Part shown: in pieces, positions 26,416-35,298 of the stretch
Layout of the letters: each line of letters opens with the position of its first letter
Numbering within the stretch: the first letter of the stretch is position 1
Origin: Alcanivoracaceae bacterium
GTDB lineage: Bacteria > Pseudomonadota > Gammaproteobacteria > Xanthomonadales > Marinicellaceae
DNA: 64,000 nucleotides
NCBI GenBank assembly: GCA_016744455.1
Contig: JADGEI010000012.1
Span: forward strand, 1 to 64,000
Reading direction: 5' to 3'
Program-made: the position numbers and the translations under genes
Notes under the pieces: model-generated
Seen by the model: only the letters and a program-made list of their open reading frames with translations
Told to the model about the DNA's origin: nothing
Database searches by the model: none

Positions 26416-28644
26416 ATGAAAACAAAATATTTAACCCTAATAATGGTGTTATTCACCCTCGCTTCAAAAGCGGATATAGCAGATTTATTGATTACTGAAA
26501 TTTCTGTAACGCCAACTGCTGGCGAGTTTATTGAAATCCATAACAGTGGTGCTGCACCTGTTGATTTAACCGATGTCTATTTGACGGATGCAACTTTTAC
26601 ACCTGATGGAGCCTTTTACTATAAGATTGTGACTGGAAATGGTGGCGGTGGCGGTTTTGCTGATTTTAATGCACGTTTCCCAACAGGCGCTATGATAACC
26701 GCTGGTGAATACCAAACCATATCTTTAAATGGCTCAAATAACTTTAACACAACTTTTGGCGTTCAGCCTACCTATGAATTATTTGAAGATGCAGGGGCGG
26801 CAGATGGAATTCCTGATATGTTAGAGGCAACTGCTGGGTCAATTAATAACCAAGGTGGTTTATCAGGTGGGGAAGTGGCTATTTTGTATTCTTGGGACGG
26901 CGTAACAGATTTAGTTCAAGATCTCGATTATGTCGTTTGGGGAGACAAAAATGAAGCTGTTGACAAATCTGGTGTTTCAATTGATAGTATTACAGATGCG
27001 GATATGCTGACAAGTATGTATTTAGCTGATACCAGTGTCGCCACTCAAGCAGTTATATCAACAGGTTCTCATGCAGGTGGTATGACATGGCAACGTGATG
27101 TAGGTTTAACTGAGGGCATAGAAGTTCAAGTGGGAGGCAACGGCATTAATGGCAGTGACGAAACATCTGAAGATTGGAACAATACATTTTATGAAGGTGC
27201 TCCTACTCCGAATATAGCAGGTACACCACCTCCTCCAACTGCGCCAAATATTGTTATTAATGAAGTGGATGCTGTAGGAGCGGAGGAGTTCGTTGAAATT
27301 TACGGAGGTTCACCAAATACAAGTTTAAATGATGTGACCATGGTATTTTATCAGGGCAGCGATGACACAATCTATGATTTAGTTGACTTGTCTGGGAATA
27401 ATACCAATGGCAGTGGGTACTTTTTAATTGGTGATGCAAGTTTAGCACCAAATATGATACTTCCAGCAAATAGTTTAAATGATGATGCCAGTGCTGTAGC
27501 TATCTACTTTAGCAATATCAGTAATTTCTCTATTGGTGACTCAGTTACTGCTACGGACATTATTGATGCATTGGTTTATGATTCAGGCCAAATGGATGAT
27601 CTAGGTTTGTTAGCTGTACTCAACACATCAGGTGGACAAATTGATGAAGATGAGAATATGAATGCAGCAACAGAATCTAATGCTCGTTGCCCAAATGGTT
27701 CTGGTGGAGCTTTAAACACCAGCACTTATAAACAAACAACTCCAACGGCAGGTAGTGTCAATAATCAATGCCCAGCAATTCCAATCGGAGAATACTATGA
27801 CACTGTTGATGCAACCAATGCAACAACATTAAGAACAACATTGCATGATATCATTAGGGTAGCGATATCTTTTAATTATACAACTACGGGTAATGTTAAT
27901 GATACATGGCACATTCTTTCTGAGGCGGATGAAGACCCTTTGACAAATGTGAGCCCAATGGTTGTTGAAAATATGATTATGGTCTATAAGAACAATTCAT
28001 TACCATATCTTGGTGGTGGGCAACAAACGTATAACCGTGAGCACACTTGGCCGCAATCGCGAGGCTTCCATCAAAATACCATGGGAACAAATAATACCGC
28101 TCGTACTGATGCACATCATTTGATGATGTCTGATGCCATCTATAATGGTAATCGTGGTAATAAATATTATGATAATTGTGATGCTTCTTGTACGGAAAAC
28201 CCAACAACTGCCTACAACGGTATAGGCGGTGGTTCAGGTGTCTATCCTGGAAACTCAAACTGGTACAATGGAGCTGTTTATGAAGCTTGGAATGAACGCA
28301 AGGGCGATGTGGCTCGCGCCATGTTTTACTTAGATGTGCGTTACGAAGGTGACCAGATGGACCCTGATAGTTCCCCATTACAAAATGAACCAGACCTAGA
28401 GTTGGTTGAGAACCCTCAAGATTTTGGAACTGGCGATCCAAAAATGGGTAAGTTAAGTACTCTTTTGCAATGGCATGCGGCTGATCCTGTTGATGATACA
28501 GAGAGAGCACGTAATGAGGTGATTTTTGGTTTTCAAGAAAACCGTAACCCATTTGTTGACCATCCAGAGTGGGTTGATTGTATCTTTCAGGATATGTGCG
28601 CGCCCGTTGTAGTTGATGATATTTTTGCGAATGGGTTTGAATAA
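26416..28644 (+). CDS. Secreted lamin-tail-domain endonuclease I family nuclease
   Basis: This 742-aa protein has a signal peptide (MKTKYLTLIMVLFTLASKA) and two lamin-tail (LTD) domains starting LLITEISVTPTAGEFIEI and IVINEVDAVGAEEFVEI. A C-terminal endonuclease I domain follows (about 460-725), with the His-metal motif YNREHTWPQS, the metal-site DAHHLMMSD, and NRGNKYYDN. The nuclease would degrade extracellular DNA or RNA for nutrients or biofilm turnover. The protein ends VVDDIFANGFE, the tail shared with three other secreted proteins in the window. Confidence 0.9.
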   Translation: MKTKYLTLIMVLFTLASKADIADLLITEISVTPTAGEFIEIHNSGAAPVDLTDVYLTDATFTPDGAFYYKIVTGNGGGGGFADFNARFPTGAMITAGEYQTISLNGSNNFNTTFGVQPTYELFEDAGAADGIPDMLEATAGSINNQGGLSGGEVAILYSWDGVTDLVQDLDYVVWGDKNEAVDKSGVSIDSITDADMLTSMYLADTSVATQAVISTGSHAGGMTWQRDVGLTEGIEVQVGGNGINGSDETSEDWNNTFYEGAPTPNIAGTPPPPTAPNIVINEVDAVGAEEFVEIYGGSPNTSLNDVTMVFYQGSDDTIYDLVDLSGNNTNGSGYFLIGDASLAPNMILPANSLNDDASAVAIYFSNISNFSIGDSVTATDIIDALVYDSGQMDDLGLLAVLNTSGGQIDEDENMNAATESNARCPNGSGGALNTSTYKQTTPTAGSVNNQCPAIPIGEYYDTVDATNATTLRTTLHDIIRVAISFNYTTTGNVNDTWHILSEADEDPLTNVSPMVVENMIMVYKNNSLPYLGGGQQTYNREHTWPQSRGFHQNTMGTNNTARTDAHHLMMSDAIYNGNRGNKYYDNCDASCTENPTTAYNGIGGGSGVYPGNSNWYNGAVYEAWNERKGDVARAMFYLDVRYEGDQMDPDSSPLQNEPDLELVENPQDFGTGDPKMGKLSTLLQWHAADPVDDTERARNEVIFGFQENRNPFVDHPEWVDCIFQDMCAPVVVDDIFANGFE

Positions 28645-28667
28645 CTCCTTAATAATCAATTATCTAC

Positions 28668-28700
28668 AAAAACCCATGAAATTTTCATGGGTTTTTTTTT
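28668..28700 (+). terminator. Rho-independent terminator after the nuclease gene
   Basis: AAAAACCCATGAAA pairs with TTTCATGGGTTTTT, followed by a run of T residues to 28700. It is a textbook hairpin plus U-tract, 24 bp after the stop, and it separates the nuclease gene from the sensor gene at 28747. Confidence 0.9.
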
Positions 28701-28711
28701 GAAAAGAGTTT

Positions 28712-28738
28712 TTGTGATTTTAAAAAACCATGTACAAT
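28712..28738 (+). promoter_or_regulatory. Promoter with expected leaderless start for the hybrid regulator
   Basis: A TACAAT -10 box sits at 28733-28738, 8 bp before the GTG start at 28747, with TTGTGA at 28712-28717 (15-bp spacing, short). Transcription would begin at about 28745, at the start codon, and no Shine-Dalgarno is present. Confidence 0.45.
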
Positions 28739-28746
28739 AGTAGCGT

Positions 28747-31700
28747 GTGGACACATCAAACAAAATCATCAAATTATTACTCATTATAAGTGCTTTATTT
28801 TTTTCTTCAACTTCATGGTCATCAAACTATGGTGAAATTGGCCTGCCTGTTACAGAGGTTTATGATACCTTTTCTCATAAAGGAGCTACGCAAAATTGGT
28901 GGTTAGCTCAAGCAAAAAATGGATTGATTTACAATGGGACAGGAACTGGGTTAAATGAATGGGATGGTGAAAATTGGGCAATTTATAAAACTCCTCAGAA
29001 GTCACGTATTCGTTCAATAGCTATTTGGAAAGATGATAATATTTACATTGGAACCAGTAATGACATTGGCTTTTTTCACCCTAATAAATCAGGGAGTTTA
29101 ACCTACCAGTCATTATTAAAAGAGTGGAGTTTTGAAGAAAAGCAATTTGGCGAAGTATGGTCCACTGCCGCTAATAAAGATGGCGTGATGTTTTTATCCA
29201 ATAAATATTTGCTATTTTGGAATGGAAAATCGTTAGAAAAAATTGATACGTTGGTTGGTACTCACCGTATTTTCAATATAGATGATACCTTTTATTTTAA
29301 AGCAAACAATAATGAGTTTTTGTATCGTATTAGTACAACTCCAAAAATTACGGTAAAACAAACGAAATTAAAGTTTGAAAAAGAAATTACCATTCGTAAA
29401 ATTTTAAAAAACAATGATAACAACCTTGTATTTATTACTGCTAAGCATGGGATCTATGAAAGGGTAAATGATCAGTTGGTTCATCGATTATCAATGCTTG
29501 AGTTTCCAGAAGATAGCCACATTTATAATGGTATTCAAGCCAGTGATGGTTACTACTATTTAACCACTTTATACGATGGCTTATTTATTGTGAGTGAGGA
29601 TTTTCAGTTTCTTAAGCATTATAGTGATGAACATGGCTTAGGGACTAATACACTTTTATCAATTATGGAGGATATTCAGGGCACTATATGGATTTCTGGT
29701 GCACCAAATATTATAAAAATGATACCTCCACATGTTTATAGTCACTATATCACTGAAAGCAATTCTAAGGATACAGAAGAAATAACAAACATTAGAGGAA
29801 AAGTCACAACCCTTGGGGATAGTGTCCACCAACTACAATTAGGAGACCCTCTGACCAAACCTGCTTTTTTTAAACACTTACCTCCCAAAAGAAATAGCAC
29901 TTGGGGTGCAATAGAATACCAAAACCACCTAATCTATGCGGGTGCTAATGGTGTTTTTGCTATGGAATTTGATCAAAATAATGAACTGAGCAATCACCAT
30001 AACATTGTTAAGACTCGTTTTGCTAAGTCATTTGCAATTGATGATACCTCAAATACCTTATTTGCAACTGCGGATGAAGGGTTGTTTGTAATTAACCGAG
30101 TCAATGATAGTTGGCAAGTTAACAAAGTCACAGGTCTTGAGGATGAATTACACAATATAGCAATAGAAAATGGTGTTGTTTGGTCGGGTACATCCACACA
30201 AGAATTATATCGAATTGAAAATGCTCAATACCAAGATAAGAAAACAAGCATTACTAAATTTATTGATAAAGATGGTTTAGGAGAAAATAATGTGGTGCCT
30301 TATGCTACTTCATTGGGTGTCGTTTTTGGCACCAATGATGGTTTGATGGATTTTAAAAATAATCGACAACCACAACTACAATTTATAAAACACCTTCCTG
30401 AAATTTTTCACACAAAGGGAAAAGATGTTTATCGTCTCTTCCAGAGCAAACCCAATGAACTTTGGTATAGGATCGGTAATCACACTGGTTACATAAAGAA
30501 AGAGGTGAATAATCGGTGGTCAAGCCATGAAAACTTGTTTAAACATTTTCCAGACAGTGGCTATAAAGGCTTTACCAAAACTAGTGACGAAATATTGTGG
30601 TTTAGTATGGCGAATGGCGACATTTTTCGAGCCGATATTGAACGTATTGAGCAATTACCAATACAAGCAAAAATTAATATACGTAAAATTGATAATTTAG
30701 ACACGGGCAAAGAATTTTTTGGAGGTATAGGTAATGCAGAATTACCAATTTTAACACAACAAAGTAACTCTATCCGTATCCATTTTGCTTTGGCAGATAA
30801 TAGTATTCTCAACGCGGTGAAAAGTAATGAAGTATCCTATCGCCATCGTTTGATTGGTAGTGGTTATGAAAAATATTCACCTTGGTCTAATGAAAATCAT
30901 AAAGATTTCACTTTATTACAAGGCGGTGAGTATCAATTTGAAGTAGAGGCAAAAGATGCTTGGGGTCGTATCAGTAATCAAAAATTTGATTATACTGTTT
31001 TACCGCCTTGGTATCTAAGCAAAACAGCTTGGATTGTTTATGGTGTAATAGCATTACTACTTATAATCATTAGCTCGTGGTTAACACAGAAGTGGCGTAC
31101 AGCAAAACTCAACCAGCGGAATGAAGAGCTAGAACAACAGGTTAAACAAAGAACTGCTGACGTACAAGAAAAGGCTAACCAATTAAAACAACAACAAAAA
31201 CTTAAAGACCGTTTTTTCACTAATGTTTCTCATGAATTTAGAACCCCGCTTACCTTAACTATTGCGCCATTAGAAAGTGCTATAAGTGATCACCCAGAGA
31301 TGGATAAGAGTTTATTGCACCCCATCAAAACAGCTCTAAGAAACTCTAAAAAAATGCTAAGTTTGGTTGGCGAGGTATTAGATATTAATCGGCTGGAATC
31401 AGGAAGGTTTCCGTTACATGTGGCTCAGTATAACCTATCAGATTTAATTATAACCACGGTAAATAGATTGAAACCATGGGCCAAACAGCATAATCAACGT
31501 TTAGTAGTTAATAATGTTGAAGAACCACATTTGGCATATTATGATCTTGATCAAATTGAAAAATGCCTCAGTAATTTAATATCTAATGCAATTAAGTACA
31601 GTGGAGAAAACACTCGTATTGAAGTCTCTGTAATTTCAAAAAATGGAGAAACAGGTGTTAGTGTTAAGGACAATGGTAAGGGCATTAGCAAAGAATTTGA

Positions 31701-32745
31701 AGATAAAATTTTCCAACGTTTTACTCAAGATGAGAGTTCAGAACAAATCACCGAACCTGGAACAGGCATTGGTTTAGCACTTGTAAAAGAGTTGATGGAA
31801 TTGCATCATGGCCGTGTTGAATTGATAAATGTTCCAAATAAGGGTTGTCAATTTATCACATGGTTACAAAATGGTCAGCAACATTTCCAAGAGTCTCAAT
31901 TGATTGAACCCATTGAAAGACAATCAAAAACAAATGATGAAAACAGTATAACAATAGCTAATCCACAAATTAAAACCTCTAATAAACACAAATCAAAAGA
32001 TCAGACTACTATTTTGGTGGTTGATGATAATCAAGAATTGCGAGAATTCATCACTACAAGGTTGTCTAGCTATTACAAAATCATACAAGCTAGTAATGGT
32101 AAAGAGGGTTATGATATTGCACAAGTAAGATTACCTGATCTAATAATTTCAGATGTTATGATGCCTATTATGGATGGCTTGAAAATGACTGAAAAACTAA
32201 GAAATAGCCAACAAACGAAAATAATTCCAATAATTTTACTAACAGCTAAATCCAGTAAGAGAGATACAGTTACGGGCTTGCAAAGTGGGGCGGATGATTA
32301 TTTAACTAAGCCCTTTGATACTTCAGAATTGATTGTACGTGCCAATGGTTTAATCTGCAAACGTAAATTAATACGTGAAACCATACAAAGTGAACTTAGC
32401 CAACAAGTGACTCATTTAGATAATACCAGTAAGTTTATTGATAAATTAAGAGCTGAAATATTATCGCAATTATCTGAGCCAAGTCTCAGTGTTGAATCTT
32501 TAGCTATGAAATTGGCTATGAGTCGTTCTTCACTTAATAGAAAGTGTAAAGGAGAAATTGATGTTACGGTTAAACAATACATTACAGATATCCGTATGCA
32601 ACATGCTTTAAACCTACTAAAGTTAAAACAGTATACTATAAGTGAAATAGCTTACGGAACAGGCTATGATAGCCTATCTTATTTTTCACGAATATTCAAA
32701 AAATATTACAACAAGACCCCAAGTGAAGTGAGCCAGGCCTCTTAA
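28747..32745 (+). CDS. Hybrid two-component system regulator (propeller sensor, kinase, receiver, AraC output)
   Basis: This 1332-aa protein has a GTG start, a signal peptide (LLLIISALFFSSTSWS), periplasmic propeller repeats (about 30-690), a Y_Y_Y-like domain ending LQGGEYQFEVEAKD, a membrane helix (WIVYGVIALLLIIISSWL) and a coiled coil. HisKA follows with His829 in NVSHEFRTPLTLT, then HATPase (NLISNAIKYSGEN, GTGIGLALVKEL), a receiver with Asp1136 in LIISDVMMP, and an AraC-type HTH (ISEIAYGTGYDSLSYFSRIFKKYY). This is the one-protein two-component layout best known from Bacteroidetes polysaccharide use. It follows a terminated nuclease gene. Its target is unknown, with the neighbouring secreted hydrolases as candidates. 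Confidence 0.94.
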   Translation: MDTSNKIIKLLLIISALFFSSTSWSSNYGEIGLPVTEVYDTFSHKGATQNWWLAQAKNGLIYNGTGTGLNEWDGENWAIYKTPQKSRIRSIAIWKDDNIYIGTSNDIGFFHPNKSGSLTYQSLLKEWSFEEKQFGEVWSTAANKDGVMFLSNKYLLFWNGKSLEKIDTLVGTHRIFNIDDTFYFKANNNEFLYRISTTPKITVKQTKLKFEKEITIRKILKNNDNNLVFITAKHGIYERVNDQLVHRLSMLEFPEDSHIYNGIQASDGYYYLTTLYDGLFIVSEDFQFLKHYSDEHGLGTNTLLSIMEDIQGTIWISGAPNIIKMIPPHVYSHYITESNSKDTEEITNIRGKVTTLGDSVHQLQLGDPLTKPAFFKHLPPKRNSTWGAIEYQNHLIYAGANGVFAMEFDQNNELSNHHNIVKTRFAKSFAIDDTSNTLFATADEGLFVINRVNDSWQVNKVTGLEDELHNIAIENGVVWSGTSTQELYRIENAQYQDKKTSITKFIDKDGLGENNVVPYATSLGVVFGTNDGLMDFKNNRQPQLQFIKHLPEIFHTKGKDVYRLFQSKPNELWYRIGNHTGYIKKEVNNRWSSHENLFKHFPDSGYKGFTKTSDEILWFSMANGDIFRADIERIEQLPIQAKINIRKIDNLDTGKEFFGGIGNAELPILTQQSNSIRIHFALADNSILNAVKSNEVSYRHRLIGSGYEKYSPWSNENHKDFTLLQGGEYQFEVEAKDAWGRISNQKFDYTVLPPWYLSKTAWIVYGVIALLLIIISSWLTQKWRTAKLNQRNEELEQQVKQRTADVQEKANQLKQQQKLKDRFFTNVSHEFRTPLTLTIAPLESAISDHPEMDKSLLHPIKTALRNSKKMLSLVGEVLDINRLESGRFPLHVAQYNLSDLIITTVNRLKPWAKQHNQRLVVNNVEEPHLAYYDLDQIEKCLSNLISNAIKYSGENTRIEVSVISKNGETGVSVKDNGKGISKEFEDKIFQRFTQDESSEQITEPGTGIGLALVKELMELHHGRVELINVPNKGCQFITWLQNGQQHFQESQLIEPIERQSKTNDENSITIANPQIKTSNKHKSKDQTTILVVDDNQELREFITTRLSSYYKIIQASNGKEGYDIAQVRLPDLIISDVMMPIMDGLKMTEKLRNSQQTKIIPIILLTAKSSKRDTVTGLQSGADDYLTKPFDTSELIVRANGLICKRKLIRETIQSELSQQVTHLDNTSKFIDKLRAEILSQLSEPSLSVESLAMKLAMSRSSLNRKCKGEIDVTVKQYITDIRMQHALNLLKLKQYTISEIAYGTGYDSLSYFSRIFKKYYNKTPSEVSQAS

Positions 32746-32878
32746 GAAGTTTCTAAGTGACCATTAAAGGAGTTGGGTTGTGTATTTGTCTCTTGCTCCA
32801 AATCTACAATAATTTGAATCAAATGTAATAACGTCATATTATCATTCTGTGATGAAATACGTTTAATGGAGAGAAATA

Positions 32879-33160
32879 ATGTATACATTAAAAACAGTGA
32901 AACTAGAAACAAAAAAAGTATGTCTTGAAAGTGGTGAGTGTTATGAAGTCGAACAATTAGACAATGACCAAATTAAAGTATGCGATGAAAACATTAAAAT
33001 CAACGATAAGATAAAGACTATAACCGTAGATTATGAGTTTCAAAGAATGACTGGTTTTCAATTTAGGAAACTAACAAAGTACTTACAATTTCGTTGGTTT
33101 CGGATAAATACACAAAGTCGAGTATTGATTCATGGTGATTGGGAGAACTTGTTTTATTAA
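32879..33160 (+). CDS. Small hypothetical protein
   Basis: This 93-aa cytosolic-looking protein starts with an excellent GGAGAG ribosome-binding site. It contains VCLESGECYEVEQLDNDQI and a basic C-terminal part rich in aromatic residues (YLQFRWFRIN). No family is recognised. It ends 9 bp before the convergent patatin gene. Confidence 0.55.
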   Translation: MYTLKTVKLETKKVCLESGECYEVEQLDNDQIKVCDENIKINDKIKTITVDYEFQRMTGFQFRKLTKYLQFRWFRINTQSRVLIHGDWENLFY

Positions 33161-33169
33161 ACTAATGTG

Positions 33170-34306
33170 TTAATCATCGCGCATAAATGCAATGATTTTA
33201 TCTTTTTTGTTAATAGCATCTTGGTAGCCTAATTCAATTAAGGCTTTTGTATAACCTGGCTCAAATAATAAATAACTAGGCATCCGCCATTCTTTGCCCC
33301 AACCACCAATCATTTTAAGTAGCCTTCTAACAGGAGCGGGTATATCTTTAGCATGCTCTTGTGTTACATCTCGTACATCAATACTGGGTTTAATGATTAA
33401 AGTGTCCAATTGTTTGAGCCTGGTTTTGTGTTTGTTGTCTTCGTCAATTAATCCGAGGGTACGATTGATTCTTCTTAATCGAGATAAATCGGCCATCAAA
33501 GTATCCATAAAAATCGTATCTAACATATAACCACCCAATTCACCCATTGAAGGATAATCACGAGCAACTTTTGGTGTTGGGATAGGGTTTTCATCACGGG
33601 TACCAATGACCAGTATTTTTTCAGCTCCTAAATGAATAGCAGGTGAAAGTGGGGCACTCATCCGTAATCCACCATCACCGTAATATTCTTTACCAATTAA
33701 TTGTGCAGGAAAAAGAAAGGGTAATGCCGCTGAGGCCAAAATGTGTTCAACACTAATTGTTTTAGGTATGCCAATTCTTCGGGTTCTATTCCATGCATGA
33801 ATGGTATTGTTAGCTTGATAAAAACTTTTGGCCACAGAAGTATCATAAGAGGATGCAGTAATAGCCAATCCATCAAGGTTGTTATTATTAATGCATTGTT
33901 GAATTTGCGAAAGGTGAAGATGTTTTGAGAGGTAATGAAATAGTGGAGTGTTATCTAATAGAGATCGTGGTGCTTTGATACCAAGTTTACCAAAAAACAT
34001 TGATCCTATGATTTTAGCCATGGTTTTTGCGATCATTATTCCATCGGTTCGATACACATCAGAGCATCGTAGTGCGGTCCAGAATTTTTCCAAACGAGCT
34101 GTTCCATAATGAATATCATTAGCGTAACTTGCTAATACAACTGCATTAATAGCACCAGCAGATGTGCCAGTAATAATTGAAAAAGGTGATTTATTTTTTG
34201 GAAATATTTCCATTATCCCTTTCATTACACCCACCTGATAAGAGCCACGTGCTCCGCCTCCAGGTAACATCAAAGCAATTTTGGGTTTTTTAGTATTCAT
34301 ACTCAT
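33170..34306 (-). CDS. Patatin-like phospholipase
   Basis: A Ser-Asp dyad lipase. The oxyanion loop is LPGGGARGSYQ, the nucleophile Ser49 lies in ITGTSAGAINA, and the catalytic Asp in YYGDGGLR. The start is set at ATG 34306; a GTG at 34315 in the same frame is possible. The 378-aa length suits bacterial patatins acting on membrane or host phospholipids. No signal peptide is seen, so it is cytosolic or exported by another route. It is divergent from the GDPD-like gene at 34450. Confidence 0.88.
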   Translation of the reverse strand: MSMNTKKPKIALMLPGGGARGSYQVGVMKGIMEIFPKNKSPFSIITGTSAGAINAVVLASYANDIHYGTARLEKFWTALRCSDVYRTDGIMIAKTMAKIIGSMFFGKLGIKAPRSLLDNTPLFHYLSKHLHLSQIQQCINNNNLDGLAITASSYDTSVAKSFYQANNTIHAWNRTRRIGIPKTISVEHILASAALPFLFPAQLIGKEYYGDGGLRMSAPLSPAIHLGAEKILVIGTRDENPIPTPKVARDYPSMGELGGYMLDTIFMDTLMADLSRLRRINRTLGLIDEDNKHKTRLKQLDTLIIKPSIDVRDVTQEHAKDIPAPVRRLLKMIGGWGKEWRMPSYLLFEPGYTKALIELGYQDAINKKDKIIAFMRDD

Positions 34307-34414
34307 TAGACCCACTATTTTACCACATAATTACAACAAACTAAAAGCCTTAAGTCATACCGATATTATGCCTTGATAAGAATGAATACATTAAGCCTTG
34401 CTGAAAGTTTTTAT

Positions 34415-34444
34415 TTGTACAGACAGTTAACCATTATGTACAAT
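34415..34444 (+). promoter_or_regulatory. Promoter with expected leaderless start for the GDPD-like gene
   Basis: TTGTAC (34415-34420), an 18-bp spacer and TACAAT (34439-34444) lie immediately before the ATG at 34450. The predicted first transcribed base is within the start codon, and there is no Shine-Dalgarno. Confidence 0.55.
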
Positions 34445-34449
34445 AACGT

Positions 34450-35190
34450 ATGATAAAATACATTGTTTTTTTTATGGTCATGTCAAAAAGTTTTGCACAA
34501 CCCTTAATGATTGCACATGCAGGTGGGGGAATTGATGGAATAAGTTATAGCAATTCCATAGAAGCACTCAATAAAAGTTATGCCAATGGTTTTCGCTATT
34601 TTGAAATCGATTTTTCATGGACTAGTGACAAGCAACTGGTGTGCCTGCATGACTGGGGTAAGCGTTTTGAACAGGTTTTCTCCTACAAAATAAATGCCCC
34701 ATTATCATTTGATCAGTTTTTGCAACAACTTGAACAAACCGATCGTCTTCATCCTTGCACATACCATTCTATGGCTCATTGGCTTAAAAGCCACTCAGAT
34801 AGTAAAATAATTACTGATGCCAAACACAATAACTTAGATGCTATAAAACTAATTATTGAAAAACACCCGGAGATTAAATCACAACTCATACCACAGTTTT
34901 ATCAACCGCACGAATACCAAGTTCTAAAAGACATGGGCTTCAAAGACCTAATATGGATACTCTATCAATACCAAGGCAGTAAATCATCAATTGTCGAACA
35001 GGCAAAAAATATGGACCTAATGGCAATTTGCTTGCATAAACGTCATGCCAAGAAAAAATACACTCAACAACTCATTCAAAATGGTCACAAAGTTTTCAGC
35101 TATACCATCAATAAACAAAGCAAGCTTAAAAAACTCGTTAAAAAATACCAGGTAAGTGGGATTTATACCGATTTTTTAAAACAACCTTGA
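34450..35190 (+). CDS. Glycerophosphodiester phosphodiesterase-like secreted protein
   Basis: This 246-aa protein has a short signal peptide (MIKYIVFFMVMSKSFAQ). The PI-PLC-like TIM-barrel core shows IAHAGGGIDG, SIEALNKSYANGFRYFEIDFSWT (metal-binding Glu/Asp) and LVCLHDW (His). It likely hydrolyses glycerophosphodiesters or a related phosphodiester in the periplasm. The N-terminal 'AHAGG' replaces the usual 'AHRG', so a relative rather than a canonical GlpQ is likely. It is divergent from the patatin gene, so the pair could share lipid-related roles. Confidence 0.75.
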   Translation: MIKYIVFFMVMSKSFAQPLMIAHAGGGIDGISYSNSIEALNKSYANGFRYFEIDFSWTSDKQLVCLHDWGKRFEQVFSYKINAPLSFDQFLQQLEQTDRLHPCTYHSMAHWLKSHSDSKIITDAKHNNLDAIKLIIEKHPEIKSQLIPQFYQPHEYQVLKDMGFKDLIWILYQYQGSKSSIVEQAKNMDLMAICLHKRHAKKKYTQQLIQNGHKVFSYTINKQSKLKKLVKKYQVSGIYTDFLKQP

Positions 35191-35298
35191 GGGTATGAAT
35201 CTCTGCACAATTACAGAGTGAATGGCCATTGCAAATTTTTGAAACGATCCCATTGAAATATTGTTAATCAAGTGTTTTCTTCCGTACAATTTTTAAAT

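Noticed and set aside
27977..28552. Antisense open frame of 191 aa within the nuclease gene
   Set aside because: It is His/Tyr/Gln-rich, has no signal or family features, and is opposite a well-defined endonuclease I domain.
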